Assembly (NCBI RefSeq): GCF_003065485.1
Contig: NZ_CP026951.1
Location: 2,232,001 to 2,296,000, forward strand
DNA from: Salinibacterium hongtaonis
GTDB lineage: Bacteria > Actinomycetota > Actinomycetes > Actinomycetales > Microbacteriaceae
Reading direction: 5' to 3'
Length of the DNA stretch: 64,000 nucleotides
Made by a program: the position numbers and the translations under genes. Below the pieces are notes generated by a model. The model saw nothing but the letters and a program-made list of their open reading frames with translations, was not told the DNA's origin and did no database searches. Shown in pieces: positions 48,343 through 58,201 of this stretch. Positions within the stretch are counted from its first letter, which is position 1; the number at the start of each line of letters is the position of its first letter.

Positions 48343-48725
48343 GTCTGACTCTCTCTCTTTAGTACCAAGTGCGTTTTTCGCACACGCTGCGTAGCACTTC
48401 TGCTGTCGCACCACTGTTTTTATGTCAATCGCCGGACCCTGGGGTCCGACACCGTACCGACTCCCGAGCTCAGGCATGAACCTGCGCTAGGCACACGGGT
48501 GACCGCGTGTTTATCGAGTGTCGATTAAGCTTCGCTCTGCTACCCGCGGCCTAGATGCTCACCCCGGCCGTGGCCCGAGCGTCAAATCTATGCACTGCCT
48601 GGCAGTGATCCCAACCCCGGCGCAGTGCACCAAGTGGGAATGTTGAACTAGACGAGTTTGCCACATTCCCCACCATGCTGCAACCCGGGCGTGTCGCGTT
48701 CGGCGTGTCGCCCCTCCACAAACGA
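48343..48725. other. S10 operon leader and promoter region (no gene)
   Basis: A 383-base stretch with no convincing gene. It holds a perfect hairpin CGGACCC-TG-GGGTCCG (48433-48448), a candidate promoter with a palindromic spacer (48585-48614), and otherwise unstructured sequence up to the tuf terminator. Confidence 0.6.
48585..48614 (-). promoter_or_regulatory. Candidate rpsJ promoter with palindromic spacer
   Basis: On the minus strand TTGGGA (48614-48609) and TAGATT (48590-48585) are separated by 18 bases. The spacer contains the perfect dyad CACTGCC-A-GGCAGTG (48593-48607). The -35 match is only fair, so this is a candidate. Confidence 0.35.
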
Positions 48726-48757
48726 CGAAGGGCCGGACCCTAAGGCCCGACCCTTCG
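48726..48757 (-). terminator. tuf terminator
   Basis: A 14-bp stem (48726-48739 with 48744-48757) lies 28 bases past the tuf stop. Two of its pairs are G-U only in minus-strand RNA and mismatched in plus-strand RNA, which points to termination of tuf. Confidence 0.8.
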
Positions 48758-48785
48758 CTGCATCCGAGCGAACTCGGAGGGAGTA

Positions 48786-49979
<1,194 letters not shown>

Positions 49980-50006
49980 TGGGTCCTCCTCAGGACGCTG
50001 GTGCAG

Positions 50007-50036
50007 GCATCCGATCAGTGGATTCTGATCGGATGC
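50007..50036 (-). promoter_or_regulatory. Hairpin in the tuf leader
   Basis: GCATCCGATCA (50007-50017) and TGATCGGATGC (50026-50036) form a perfect 11-bp stem with an 8-base loop, just upstream of the GAGGAGGA ribosome site of tuf. Confidence 0.65.
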
Positions 50037-50059
50037 TCTGCGGGGTGGAGTGTGTATTT

Positions 50060-50089
50060 ATGTTACTTGGGACGGGACGCCCCGGTGAA
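50060..50089 (-). promoter_or_regulatory. Probable tuf promoter
   Basis: On the minus strand TTCACC (50089-50084) and TAACAT (50065-50060) are separated by 18 bases between fusA and tuf. Confidence 0.5.
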
Positions 50090-50095
50090 CGTGGG

Positions 50096-52210
50096 TTATT
50101 CGCCCTTGTTCTTCTGGACGATCTCGTCGGCAACAGCCTTCGGGACCTCCGCGTAGCTGTCGAACGACATCGAGTACATCGCGCGGCCGGAGGTCTTGGA
50201 CCTCAGGTCGCCCACGTAGCCGAACATCTCCGACAGCGGAACCTTCGCCGTGACAACCTTCACGCCCGTCGCGTCTTCCATGGACTGGATCTGTCCACGA
50301 CGAGAGTTGAGGTCACCGATAACGTCGCCCATGTACTCCTCGGGCGTACGAACCTCGACCGCCATAAGCGGCTCAAGGAGCACGGGGCTTGCCTTGCGAG
50401 CGGCCTCCTTGTAGGCCATCGATCCGGCAATCTTGAACGCCATCTCCGAGGAGTCGACATCGTGGTAAGCACCATCCAGGAGGATGGCCTTCACGCCGAC
50501 GGTCGGGAAGCCGGCGAGAACACCGGTCTGCATGGCGTCCTTGATGCCGGCGTCAACCGAAGGAATGTACTCGCGGGGGATACGACCACCGCTCACCTTG
50601 TCGACGAACTCGTACGACGTCTCAGGAGTGACCTCCATCGGCTCGAGCGCGATCTGCACCTTAGCGAACTGACCAGAACCACCGGTCTGCTTCTTGTGGG
50701 TGTAGTCGTACTTCTCAACCGTGCGACGAATCGTCTCGCGGTACGCAACCTGGGGCTTGCCCACGTTGGCCTCGACCTTGAACTCGCGCTTCATACGGTC
50801 AACGAGGATGTCGAGGTGAAGCTCACCCATACCCTTGATGACGGTCTGGCCGGTCTCGTAGTTGAGCTCGACGCGGAACGTCGGGTCCTCTTCGGCCAGC
50901 TTCTGAATCGCGGTGCCGAGCTTCTCCTGGTCAGCCTTCGTCTTCGGCTCGATAGCGACCTCGATGACGGGCTCAGGGAAGGTCATCGACTCGAGAACAA
51001 CCTGCTGGTTCGGGTCACACAGCGTGTCACCCGTGGTGGTGTCCTTGAGGCCGATGACGGCGTAGATGTGACCAGCGGTAACGCTGTCAACAGGGTTCTC
51101 CTTGTTGGCGTACATCTGGAAGATCTTGCCGATGCGCTCCTTCTTGCCCTTGGTGGAGTTGGCAACAGCCGAACCACTGTCGAGGCGACCGGAGTACACG
51201 CGGATGTAGGTGAGGCGACCGAAGAACGGGTGCACTGCAACCTTGAACGCGAGAGCAGCGAACGGCTCCTTCTCAGAGGGAAGACGCTCAATGATCTTCT
51301 CCTCGTCGCGCGGGTCGCGTGCCTCGGTGGCACCAACGTCGAGCGGGTTCGGAAGGTAGTCGACGACAGCGTCAAGCATCGGCTGAACGCCGCGGTTCTT
51401 GAACGCAGAGCCGCAGAGAACGGGGTAGATCTCGCTTGCGACGGTGAGCTTGCGGATCGCGGCCTTGATCTCGGCAACGGTCAGCTCTTCGCCACCGAAG
51501 TACTTCTCCATAAGAGCGTCGTCGGTCTCGGCGACAACCTCGAGAAGAGCGGTGCGGTACTCAGCAGCCTTCTCCTTGAGGTCCTCGGGGATCTCTTCGA
51601 TGTCGTACTTGGCGCCCATCTGGACGTCACCCTTGGAGTCTCCGCGCCACGTGAGGGCACGCATCTCGACCAGGTCAACAACGCCTTCGAAGGCGGACTC
51701 GGAGCCGATGGGCAGCTGGATAACCAGCGGCCGGGCACCAAGACGCTTGACGATCGTCTCTACCGTGAAGTAGAAGTCAGCGCCCATCTTGTCCATCTTG
51801 TTGACGAAGCAGATGCGGGGAACGTTGTACTTGTCGGCCTGGCGCCAGACGGTCTCGGACTGGGGCTCAACGCCCTCCTTGCCGTCGAACACAGCGACAG
51901 CACCGTCGAGAACGCGGAGCGAGCGCTCCACCTCGACCGTGAAGTCAACGTGACCGGGGGTGTCGATGATGTTGATCTGGTTCTTGTTCCAGAAACACGT
52001 AACAGCAGCGGACGTGATGGTGATGCCACGCTCCTGCTCCTGCTCCATCCAGTCCGTCGTCGACGCACCGTCGTGGGTCTCGCCGATCTTGTGGTTGACG
52101 CCCGTGTAGAACAGGATGCGCTCAGTCGTGGTGGTCTTGCCGGCATCGATGTGCGCCATGATGCCGATGTTGCGGACCTTGTTAAGGTCGGTGAGCACTT
52201 CCTGTGCCAC
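50096..52210 (-). CDS. fusA: Elongation factor G
   Basis: Translocase GTPase. The 704 aa protein has G1 AHIDAGKTT (19-27), [44 protein letters not shown] and the domain IV segment [15 protein letters not shown]. Start is GTG (52210). It lies between rpsG and tuf in the str operon. Confidence 0.98.
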   Translation of the reverse strand: MAQEVLTDLNKVRNIGIMAHIDAGKTTTTERILFYTGVNHKIGETHDGASTTDWMEQEQERGITITSAAVTCFWNKNQINIIDTPGHVDFTVEVERSLRVLDGAVAVFDGKEGVEPQSETVWRQADKYNVPRICFVNKMDKMGADFYFTVETIVKRLGARPLVIQLPIGSESAFEGVVDLVEMRALTWRGDSKGDVQMGAKYDIEEIPEDLKEKAAEYRTALLEVVAETDDALMEKYFGGEELTVAEIKAAIRKLTVASEIYPVLCGSAFKNRGVQPMLDAVVDYLPNPLDVGATEARDPRDEEKIIERLPSEKEPFAALAFKVAVHPFFGRLTYIRVYSGRLDSGSAVANSTKGKKERIGKIFQMYANKENPVDSVTAGHIYAVIGLKDTTTGDTLCDPNQQVVLESMTFPEPVIEVAIEPKTKADQEKLGTAIQKLAEEDPTFRVELNYETGQTVIKGMGELHLDILVDRMKREFKVEANVGKPQVAYRETIRRTVEKYDYTHKKQTGGSGQFAKVQIALEPMEVTPETSYEFVDKVSGGRIPREYIPSVDAGIKDAMQTGVLAGFPTVGVKAILLDGAYHDVDSSEMAFKIAGSMAYKEAARKASPVLLEPLMAVEVRTPEEYMGDVIGDLNSRRGQIQSMEDATGVKVVTAKVPLSEMFGYVGDLRSKTSGRAMYSMSFDSYAEVPKAVADEIVQKNKGE

Positions 52211-52274
52211 GGTGGTCCTCCGAAAATTTGTGGTGGGAAAAGATATCGTCCTGAGACGGGGCGGATCACGCCGA

Positions 52275-52307
52275 GCAGCAGCAATCCCCGAGGGGATTCG
52301 ATGCTGC
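52275..52307 (-). promoter_or_regulatory. Hairpin between rpsG and fusA
   Basis: GCAGCA/TGCTGC outer arms and AATCCCC/GGGGATT inner arms (52283-52298) form an interrupted stem in the 135-base gap. No T tract. Confidence 0.5.
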
Positions 52308-52345
52308 CAGGACGGATCCGACCCGGCCTAGGAAACGAACTTGTG

Positions 52346-52816
52346 TTACCAGCGGTAGTGCGAGAAGGCCTTGTTGGCCTCGGCCATCTTGTGGGTGTCT
52401 TCACGGCGCTTGACCGCGGCACCAAGACCGTTGGATGCGTCGAGGATCTCGTTGGTGAGACGCTCGGTCATCGTCTTCTCGCGACGGCCCTTCGCGTAGG
52501 TCGTGAGCCAGCGAAGCGCGAGAGTGTTCGCGCGGTGCGGCTTGACCTCAACGGGGACCTGGTAGGTCGAGCCACCGACGCGGCGGCTCTTGACCTCAAG
52601 GGTGGGGCGCACGTTGTCGAGCGCCTTCTTAAGGGTAACAACGGCATCCTGACCGTTCTTTGCGGCAACAGCCTCGAGTGCGTCGTAAACGATGCGCTCT
52701 GCGAGGGACTTCTTGCCGTCAAGAAGGATCTTGTTGACGAGCTGGCTGACGATGGGTGCGCCGTAGACCGGGTCGATCGCTACGGGGCGCTTAGGAGCTG
52801 GTCCCTTGCGAGGCAT
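52346..52816 (-). CDS. rpsG: 30S ribosomal protein S7
   Basis: Head-domain assembly protein. The 156 aa protein starts [19 protein letters not shown] and has [35 protein letters not shown] and the ending [12 protein letters not shown]. Overlaps rpsL by one base. Confidence 0.97.
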   Translation of the reverse strand: MPRKGPAPKRPVAIDPVYGAPIVSQLVNKILLDGKKSLAERIVYDALEAVAAKNGQDAVVTLKKALDNVRPTLEVKSRRVGGSTYQVPVEVKPHRANTLALRWLTTYAKGRREKTMTERLTNEILDASNGLGAAVKRREDTHKMAEANKAFSHYRW

Positions 52817-53190
52817 TACTTCTTCTCCATCTTCGCGCCGTAACGGCTGCGAGCCTGCTTGCGGTTCTTGACAGCCTGGGTGTCAAGTGCGCCGCGAACG
52901 ATCTTGTAGCGAACACCGGGGAGGTCCTTAACACGACCACCGCGCACGAGCACCATCGAGTGCTCCTGCAGGTTGTGGCCTTCACCGGGAATGTACGCGG
53001 TGACCTCGGTGCCGTTGGAGAGCTTGACACGGGCAACCTTGCGGAGAGCCGAGTTCGGCTTCTTTGGGGTAGTCGTGTAGACACGCGTGCATACGCCGCG
53101 CTGCTGGGGGTTGGCCTTAAGGGCGGGAGCCTTGGTCTTGACGACCTTCGGCGAGCGACCCTTGCGGACCAACTGCTGAATAGTTGGCAC
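52816..53190 (-). CDS. rpsL: 30S ribosomal protein S12
   Basis: Decoding-centre protein. The 124 aa protein has [20 protein letters not shown] and [11 protein letters not shown]. The two streptomycin-contact lysines K43 and K88 are wild type. Start is GTG preceded by AAGGAG. It heads the str operon, with a strong promoter about 275 bases upstream. Confidence 0.97.
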   Translation of the reverse strand: MPTIQQLVRKGRSPKVVKTKAPALKANPQQRGVCTRVYTTTPKKPNSALRKVARVKLSNGTEVTAYIPGEGHNLQEHSMVLVRGGRVKDLPGVRYKIVRGALDTQAVKNRKQARSRYGAKMEKK

Positions 53191-53463
53191 TGCTTACTCC
53201 TTGGATATCCTGCACGGTGACAGTTTGTTGCTACTCACACTCATGCCCGCCCGAAGCCCGGGACAGGGTCATGGATGTTTGCGACCCGGCTGGTGTCGAG
53301 GGATTACTCCCCCACCTCAGCGATTGGGTATGCCGTGGGAGCCCGGTAAAACCAGTAGGTTTCACCCGAAACTCGATTCCGGTTGGTGCCAGATAATGCG
53401 CCCCGGCATCCGAATTGTTCATTCGGACACCCGGAAGCGCACAGCAAAGCGCACACCCGGTCA
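53191..53463. other. Long rpsL leader region (no gene)
   Basis: The stretch between rpsL and its predicted promoter contains no convincing gene. On the minus strand it would be a leader of about 265 bases. Short dyads such as CCGAA/TTCGG near 53411-53427 are present, but no known ribosomal leader fold is recognised. Confidence 0.5.
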
Positions 53464-53492
53464 AGGATAGTCGCACGAGAACCAGCGGTCAA
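53464..53492 (-). promoter_or_regulatory. Probable str operon promoter
   Basis: On the minus strand TTGACC (53492-53487) and TATCCT (53469-53464) are separated by exactly 17 bases; this is among the best sigma-70-like matches found in the window. Confidence 0.7.
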
Positions 53493-53537
53493 ATGACGAC
53501 GGGTATCACGGAGAGAGCGGAAGGGCGCAGCGACAGG

Positions 53538-54724
53538 CTAGATCGCCGCGGTGTCGGTGGACTCTTCGCGCTCTCTGTCGTATGCGGCACGAGCCTCCGC
53601 GTTGCGGGCGCGCACGGTGCGGCCCCGAGCCGCGATGAGAGCGCCGAACCAGAGAGAGACCTCCCGCGCAACCACAAGGGCGATGATGAGCGGCGCGCTG
53701 AATAGCAGACCCATCCACAGCTCCTGCGCCTGCGACGGGGTGAGCGTCATGATGTCGGCCAACAGCAGGATGATGCCGCTCGAGGCGAAATAGGTGACGA
53801 CAGCGATCACGAGGCTGCCGATTACCCACGCCCACCAGCCGGCGCGGTTGATAAAGAGCGCTGCGAGAACGAAAACCACGAGGAACGTGGCGGTCGGCAC
53901 GATGAACGCCGAGCTCGTGGCGTACTCGAGGACATCGAAACCGCGACCCGCGAGCGTATAGACGAGCGCGGTGATTGCCGCATAGAGCACAGCGAACACG
54001 ACAGCACCCAGGAAGGCGAGGAGCACTCCGACGCCACGGTTTCCCTTGCGGCGAGGACGCTCGGCCGGAGCATCCGCCGTGACAGTCGCTGGCCGGTCCA
54101 CCTCGGGCTGCGGCGCTACCGGCTCGGGAGCACCCTGCTGAGCCGGCGCAACCGCGACAGGGGCGACGATGACCTCGGGCGAGAGGATCGCAGTCTCGGC
54201 GGAGCTCCTGTCATGCTGAGCCTCTTCTGCCGCAATAGCCTCGGCCTCTGCGACCGTCGTGGCGTGAGCGGTTTCAGACGGCTCTGCGGCTGGGGTTGAC
54301 TCTGCGGTTGGGGTTGACTCTGCGGTTGCAAGAGTCCCGGCCGGAAGCACCACGGCCGGGGGATGATGACGGCAGGAGGCGGGGTCGGCACGTAGGGCTC
54401 CGGCTCGACGAGCGGCTCGGGCTCGGCAGGTAGCTCGGGCTCGGCAGCTAGTTCGGGCTCGGCAGCTCGCTCCGGCTCGGCAGCCAGTTCGGGCTCGGGA
54501 GTCGCCACGGGGACAGGCTCCAGCTCGGGCTCCGGCTCAGGCTGCGAGTAAGCGGCGGGCTCAAGCTCCGGCTCAGGCTGCGAGTAAGCGGCGGGCTCAA
54601 GCTCCGGCTCTCGCTCCGTGTAGGTGGCGGGCTCGAGTTCGTCTCGGTTGATTGCCTCTGGATCGCTCGAGTCGCCCTCGGCGGGCTCGTACGGTCGCTT
54701 GTCGTTGGGGGGCACGGTGCTCAT
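53538..54724 (-). pseudogene. Pro/Glu-rich multi-pass membrane protein, frameshifted
   Basis: Unknown function. The first frame (from ATG 54724) gives a Glu/Pro/Ala-rich tail with repeated [12 protein letters not shown] units to [10 protein letters not shown]. The continuation [15 protein letters not shown], more Ala/Glu-rich linker, RPRRKGNRG and four hydrophobic helices is in another frame. The break is at a five-C run (minus strand, 54362-54358); one extra C would give a single protein of about 395 aa. It follows pilO on the same strand, 140 bases away, but a pilus role is only inferred. Confidence 0.7.
54530..54637. repeat. 36-bp tandem repeat in the membrane-protein gene
   Basis: Two identical 36-base units (54530-54565 and 54566-54601) and a diverged third (54602-54637) encode 12-residue [12 protein letters not shown]-like repeats in the N-terminal tail. 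Confidence 0.9.
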
Positions 54725-54864
54725 AGGAACTCCTCACGGGCGGGGGCGCCACGGGTTCGGCAAATCGGCAGCAGAGAACTGCGAGCCCAATGCTAGCGCG
54801 ACCCCCGAACGCGGGGCGCACACCGGAGTTATTGTCACAGAATCCGGTCTGGGTGCCTGCCCCG

Positions 54865-55518
54865 CTACCCGGCCGCCTCGGCGACCGGGGCCTCCGCCGG
54901 AGTCTCCACCACGGGCGCCTGGCCCGTGAGCATGAAGGCCTGGAAGGTGAACGTTGCCTCGACTACTGAATCATTCGCCAGCAACCCGTCGGGAAAGCTC
55001 ACTTCATGGACAAGGATCGTGCGCTGCCCCGTCTGCAGCGCATTGAGGAAGCCCATAATGGCACCGCGCGGGCCAGTAACTCGCACGCTGCCGGGCAAGA
55101 TCACGAGTCCTCGATTGTCGAGCGCCGACATCGCGTCCGCGAGTTGCTCGTCGGCTGGCAACGCCTCTGGAAGGACAAAAGCTTGCGCTTCCTCGAACGA
55201 CGACGTCCCAAGCGTGACGCCGAATGTTGCGGCCGTGGCCTCCAGCTGGCGGAGCAGAGCAATCGCGTCAGCCTGCTGAGGAACGCTCGCCCTGAGCGCA
55301 GAAAGCTCCTGTTCGAGCACGGGAAGGTTCGCGTCTAGCTCTTGAAGCGCCTTCAACTTAACCCTGTGAATGGCGTTCTGGCTCTCGACAGTGCTCCTCT
55401 CGGCGTCGGCAACCGCCGCTTCGGTAAGCCGTGGCCCCACTCCAAGAAACCAGGTTCCTGCCAGAACAACCAAAATGACAATGACGGTGAGCACCGACCA
55501 AATGCGAGACTCGTTCAT
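54865..55518 (-). CDS. pilO: PilO-like type IV pilus assembly protein
   Basis: Inner-membrane alignment protein linking PilM/PilN to the pilus machine. The 217 aa protein has one N-terminal helix (about 8-28), a coiled-coil stretch (about 32-90) and a C-terminal ferredoxin-like domain, matching PilO layout rather than strong motifs. Start ATG at 55518 overlaps the pilN stop; a GTG one codon upstream is possible. It ends in an Ala/Pro/Glu tail. Confidence 0.82.
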   Translation of the reverse strand: MNESRIWSVLTVIVILVVLAGTWFLGVGPRLTEAAVADAERSTVESQNAIHRVKLKALQELDANLPVLEQELSALRASVPQQADAIALLRQLEATAATFGVTLGTSSFEEAQAFVLPEALPADEQLADAMSALDNRGLVILPGSVRVTGPRGAIMGFLNALQTGQRTILVHEVSFPDGLLANDSVVEATFTFQAFMLTGQAPVVETPAEAPVAEAAG

Positions 55519-56222
55519 CACTTCTCCTCGCCTTCGACGGTTTCGGCATCCGTTGGTGTTTCTGGAACGACGTAGTAACGCTTGGCCAACGCCGCCTCGT
55601 TGATCGAGAGCGTCATGACGAATTCAAAACCCGCGCCCTCGGTCAGCTCAATCTGAGTAACGGACGCACCCGCGTAACCAGGAAGAGTTTGGATATTGGC
55701 GAGGAGAGTCGAGACATCGCTGTATGTCGGGGTGGTGCCCGTAAGTCCGATGTTGGCGATCCGCCCCGTGATGAGAGGCCCAGCAGTCTCGGGCGCAAGC
55801 TCAAGAGCATTCTGCGAGTCGACGCTCACGAGCGTGATCTCCGTGCCAGCAGGGAACCGCGCCTCCAGCTCCGCGAAGTACGCCTGCCACATGACCTCAC
55901 GTGATGATCCGAAAAGCCGCGCACCCGTGACTAGCGCAACATCATCAGATGCTTGCCGAGCAACCGAGTAGGCGGCCTGCTCCTTAATTAGCGCTAGCGT
56001 GCGCTGCTGCTCGTCCGCAAGTGCGATCTGGCGAGCAATAGCGACCGTGGTGACCCCTCCGTACAACACGACACAGAGGGCTATGACGACGACCACGAGT
56101 GCGACGAGTCCCCTCCGGGTGCGACGGGCCTGCTTCTTCTGCTTGATCTCGGGCGGGAGAAAGTCGATGCGGGGTTCGCCGCCGACGACGATTCCCTTAT
56201 CGTTCTGGGTTCGAGCACTCAT
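55518..56222 (-). CDS. pilN: PilN-like type IV pilus assembly protein
   Basis: Partner of PilM and PilO. The 234 aa protein has the short cytoplasmic PilM-binding motif RIDFLPPEIKQKKQARR (about 18-34), equivalent to the N-terminal INLLP motif of PilN. One helix (about 38-62) and an extracytoplasmic domain follow. Start overlaps the pilM stop by four bases. Confidence 0.87.
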   Translation of the reverse strand: MSARTQNDKGIVVGGEPRIDFLPPEIKQKKQARRTRRGLVALVVVVIALCVVLYGGVTTVAIARQIALADEQQRTLALIKEQAAYSVARQASDDVALVTGARLFGSSREVMWQAYFAELEARFPAGTEITLVSVDSQNALELAPETAGPLITGRIANIGLTGTTPTYSDVSTLLANIQTLPGYAGASVTQIELTEGAGFEFVMTLSINEAALAKRYYVVPETPTDAETVEGEEK

Positions 56223-57262
56223 GCTGCACCGCCTAAGGCGAGGCCGAGGGCAATTGTCATTCCCTCGGAGGTTCCGCCCCCTTGACCGGGCGACTTTGAG
56301 AGCCGTACGCCGCTAAAGCCGTCGCTCGTGTCGACGGACACCCTGGTGAGCTCCCCCAGCGCGCTGGCAAAGCCGCGGAGCTTCGATGCACCACCGGTGA
56401 GCACGATTCGCGTGATCTGCTCCTCGGGGTGGGAGGTGACGAAATAATTGAGCGTGTTTCGCAAGCTGTTAAGCAACTGACCCGTCTGCTCGTAGATGAC
56501 CTCGATCGCCGGGCGGTGCTCGGGCGCCACGCCCGCAGTGAGAATGCCGAGCGACTGCTTGGCCTGTTCGGCCACCTCGGTCGTGAGGCCGAGCCGCTGG
56601 ACGAGCGCAGACGTGATCTCGTCACCGCCGCCGGGAATGATTCGAACAAATTGCGGAACGCCGTTTGTCGCGATGACGACGTTGGTCGTGGTGGACCCGA
56701 CATCGATGAGAGCCACGGTGCCCCTGCCCGCCTCGCCACGCATGTGAACGCGGGTGAGAGCAAAGGGAATGAGGTCAACCTCGACCGGGTTAAGGCCAGC
56801 CAATTGCACCGCCGTGACGTTGGCCATCACGGCCTCTTTAATCGCCGCAACGAGAAGTCCGTTGATGACAGGGCCCTGATCGGTTTCTGCCTCGGAGATC
56901 GGATAGAAATCGAGAATGGCGTCGCCGACCGGAACCGGGAGCATTTCTTGGACTTGGAACGGGAGGGACTCACGGATCTGCGCCAGCGGCATGCGGGGCA
57001 CGGTGAGGTCTCGAGCGAGCACGCGCTGATTACCCATCCCCAGCGCTACGCTGCGACTCTTGAATCCACCCTCTGCCCAGAGGCGTTTGAGCGCCGCCGC
57101 GACGGTGTGCACCTCAAGGACATCGCCGCTGCGGGCGGCACCCTCTGGTAGCGGAACCTGGTGAAAACGCTCGACGGTAGGGTTTGCCCCCGTCGGGTCT
57201 AGAAGCTCAACGGCGCGAATCGACGTATTGCCGATATCCACGCCAACGATGCGTTTGGCCAT
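56219..57262 (-). CDS. pilM: PilM-like type IV pilus assembly ATPase
   Basis: Cytoplasmic actin-like protein that anchors PilN. The 347 aa protein shows the ATP-binding blocks GVDIGNTSIRAVEL (7-20), LIDVGSTTTNVVI and VLTGGASKLRGFASAL, plus the PilM segment LPFQVQEMLPVPVGDAILD. It is followed directly by pilN and pilO. Confidence 0.92.
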   Translation of the reverse strand: MAKRIVGVDIGNTSIRAVELLDPTGANPTVERFHQVPLPEGAARSGDVLEVHTVAAALKRLWAEGGFKSRSVALGMGNQRVLARDLTVPRMPLAQIRESLPFQVQEMLPVPVGDAILDFYPISEAETDQGPVINGLLVAAIKEAVMANVTAVQLAGLNPVEVDLIPFALTRVHMRGEAGRGTVALIDVGSTTTNVVIATNGVPQFVRIIPGGGDEITSALVQRLGLTTEVAEQAKQSLGILTAGVAPEHRPAIEVIYEQTGQLLNSLRNTLNYFVTSHPEEQITRIVLTGGASKLRGFASALGELTRVSVDTSDGFSGVRLSKSPGQGGGTSEGMTIALGLALGGAA

Positions 57263-57339
57263 TGCCTAAATCTCCCCCATTGCGTTGAACTCCCCCATGC
57301 CACACATTCCCCTTGCGGCCGCCCCCACCGTGATCCCCA

Positions 57340-58185
57340 TCACCCTGCGAGTCCGACCCACGATAGATAGGCATCCCACACCGGTTGCCCGGCGAAAATT
57401 CCCACCCATGCGCCCCCGAGCATCCAGGGCCCGAATGGGATACCACTCTTGCGGTTAGCCTTGCGCAGCGCAAGTAGTGCGATCGAATAAAGACCACCGA
57501 GAAGGAATGCAGCGAAGCCGCCGACGGCGAGGCTCCCCCATCCCAGCCACCCGAGGTATAGGCCAAGAACTCCCGCAAGCTTGACGTCACCGAGACCCAT
57601 CCCGCCCGGCCGAGCGAGCGCCATGACGAGGTACGCGAGAAAGAGAATGGCAGCTCCAATAGCCGCTCGAACCAGGGCACCAATGTCGCCCGACATAAGA
57701 CTCGTCGTTGCCAAAAGCGCGCCAGCCACGATGTATGCAGGGCCGACAATGCGATTGGGAAGCGTGTGGGTATCAAGATCAATGAGCCCGAGGGCTACCG
57801 AAATCGCCGCGAGATACAGCACGGCCACAAGGAAGGGGAGAACAGCCACCCCGTCAACGGCGTCAGTCGAGAACGCCCACCAAGCAGTAGCCGCGAAGAG
57901 TGCTCCCGTCAGGAGCTCGACGGCTGGATACCGAAGCGAGATGGAAGCCTGACAGTCGCGGCACCGGCCACGGAGCAGCAGCCAAGACACCACAGGAAGG
58001 TTGTCCCACCAGCGCACGGGATGGCCGCACTTCGGGCAGCGGCTCCCCGGCGAAACAATCGACTCACGAAGAGGCAAACGGTACACAACCACGTTAAGGA
58101 ACGAGCCGATGAGCAGCCCGAGAACGCCAACGACGACGATGAGGGGGGTAAGAAGGTCGGTCACTCGAGCATCCTGCCGCAGCAT
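57340..58185 (-). CDS. pilD: Prepilin peptidase
   Basis: Cleaves prepilin leaders and N-methylates the new N-terminus. The 281 aa membrane protein has GSFLNVVVYRLP, a zinc-binding double CxxC (CPKC and CRDC), and the two catalytic aspartates in GLIDLDTHTLPN and GMGLGDVKLAG, so both the methylase and aspartyl-protease parts are present. A GTG at 58164 with AGGA upstream is an alternative start. It sits inside the pilus operon. Confidence 0.94.
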   Translation of the reverse strand: MLRQDARVTDLLTPLIVVVGVLGLLIGSFLNVVVYRLPLRESIVSPGSRCPKCGHPVRWWDNLPVVSWLLLRGRCRDCQASISLRYPAVELLTGALFAATAWWAFSTDAVDGVAVLPFLVAVLYLAAISVALGLIDLDTHTLPNRIVGPAYIVAGALLATTSLMSGDIGALVRAAIGAAILFLAYLVMALARPGGMGLGDVKLAGVLGLYLGWLGWGSLAVGGFAAFLLGGLYSIALLALRKANRKSGIPFGPWMLGGAWVGIFAGQPVWDAYLSWVGLAG

Positions 58186-58201
58186 CCATCGCTAGCGTCT
58201 G

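Noticed and set aside
50018-52843. A 941-codon open frame antisense to fusA and rpsG
   Set aside because: It mirrors highly conserved genes on the other strand, a common artefact of high-GC codon use, and its translation resembles no family.
53191-53537. Possible small RNA or tRNA gene in the rpsL leader
   Set aside because: No cloverleaf, no known RNA fold and no independent promoter-terminator pair could be recognised.
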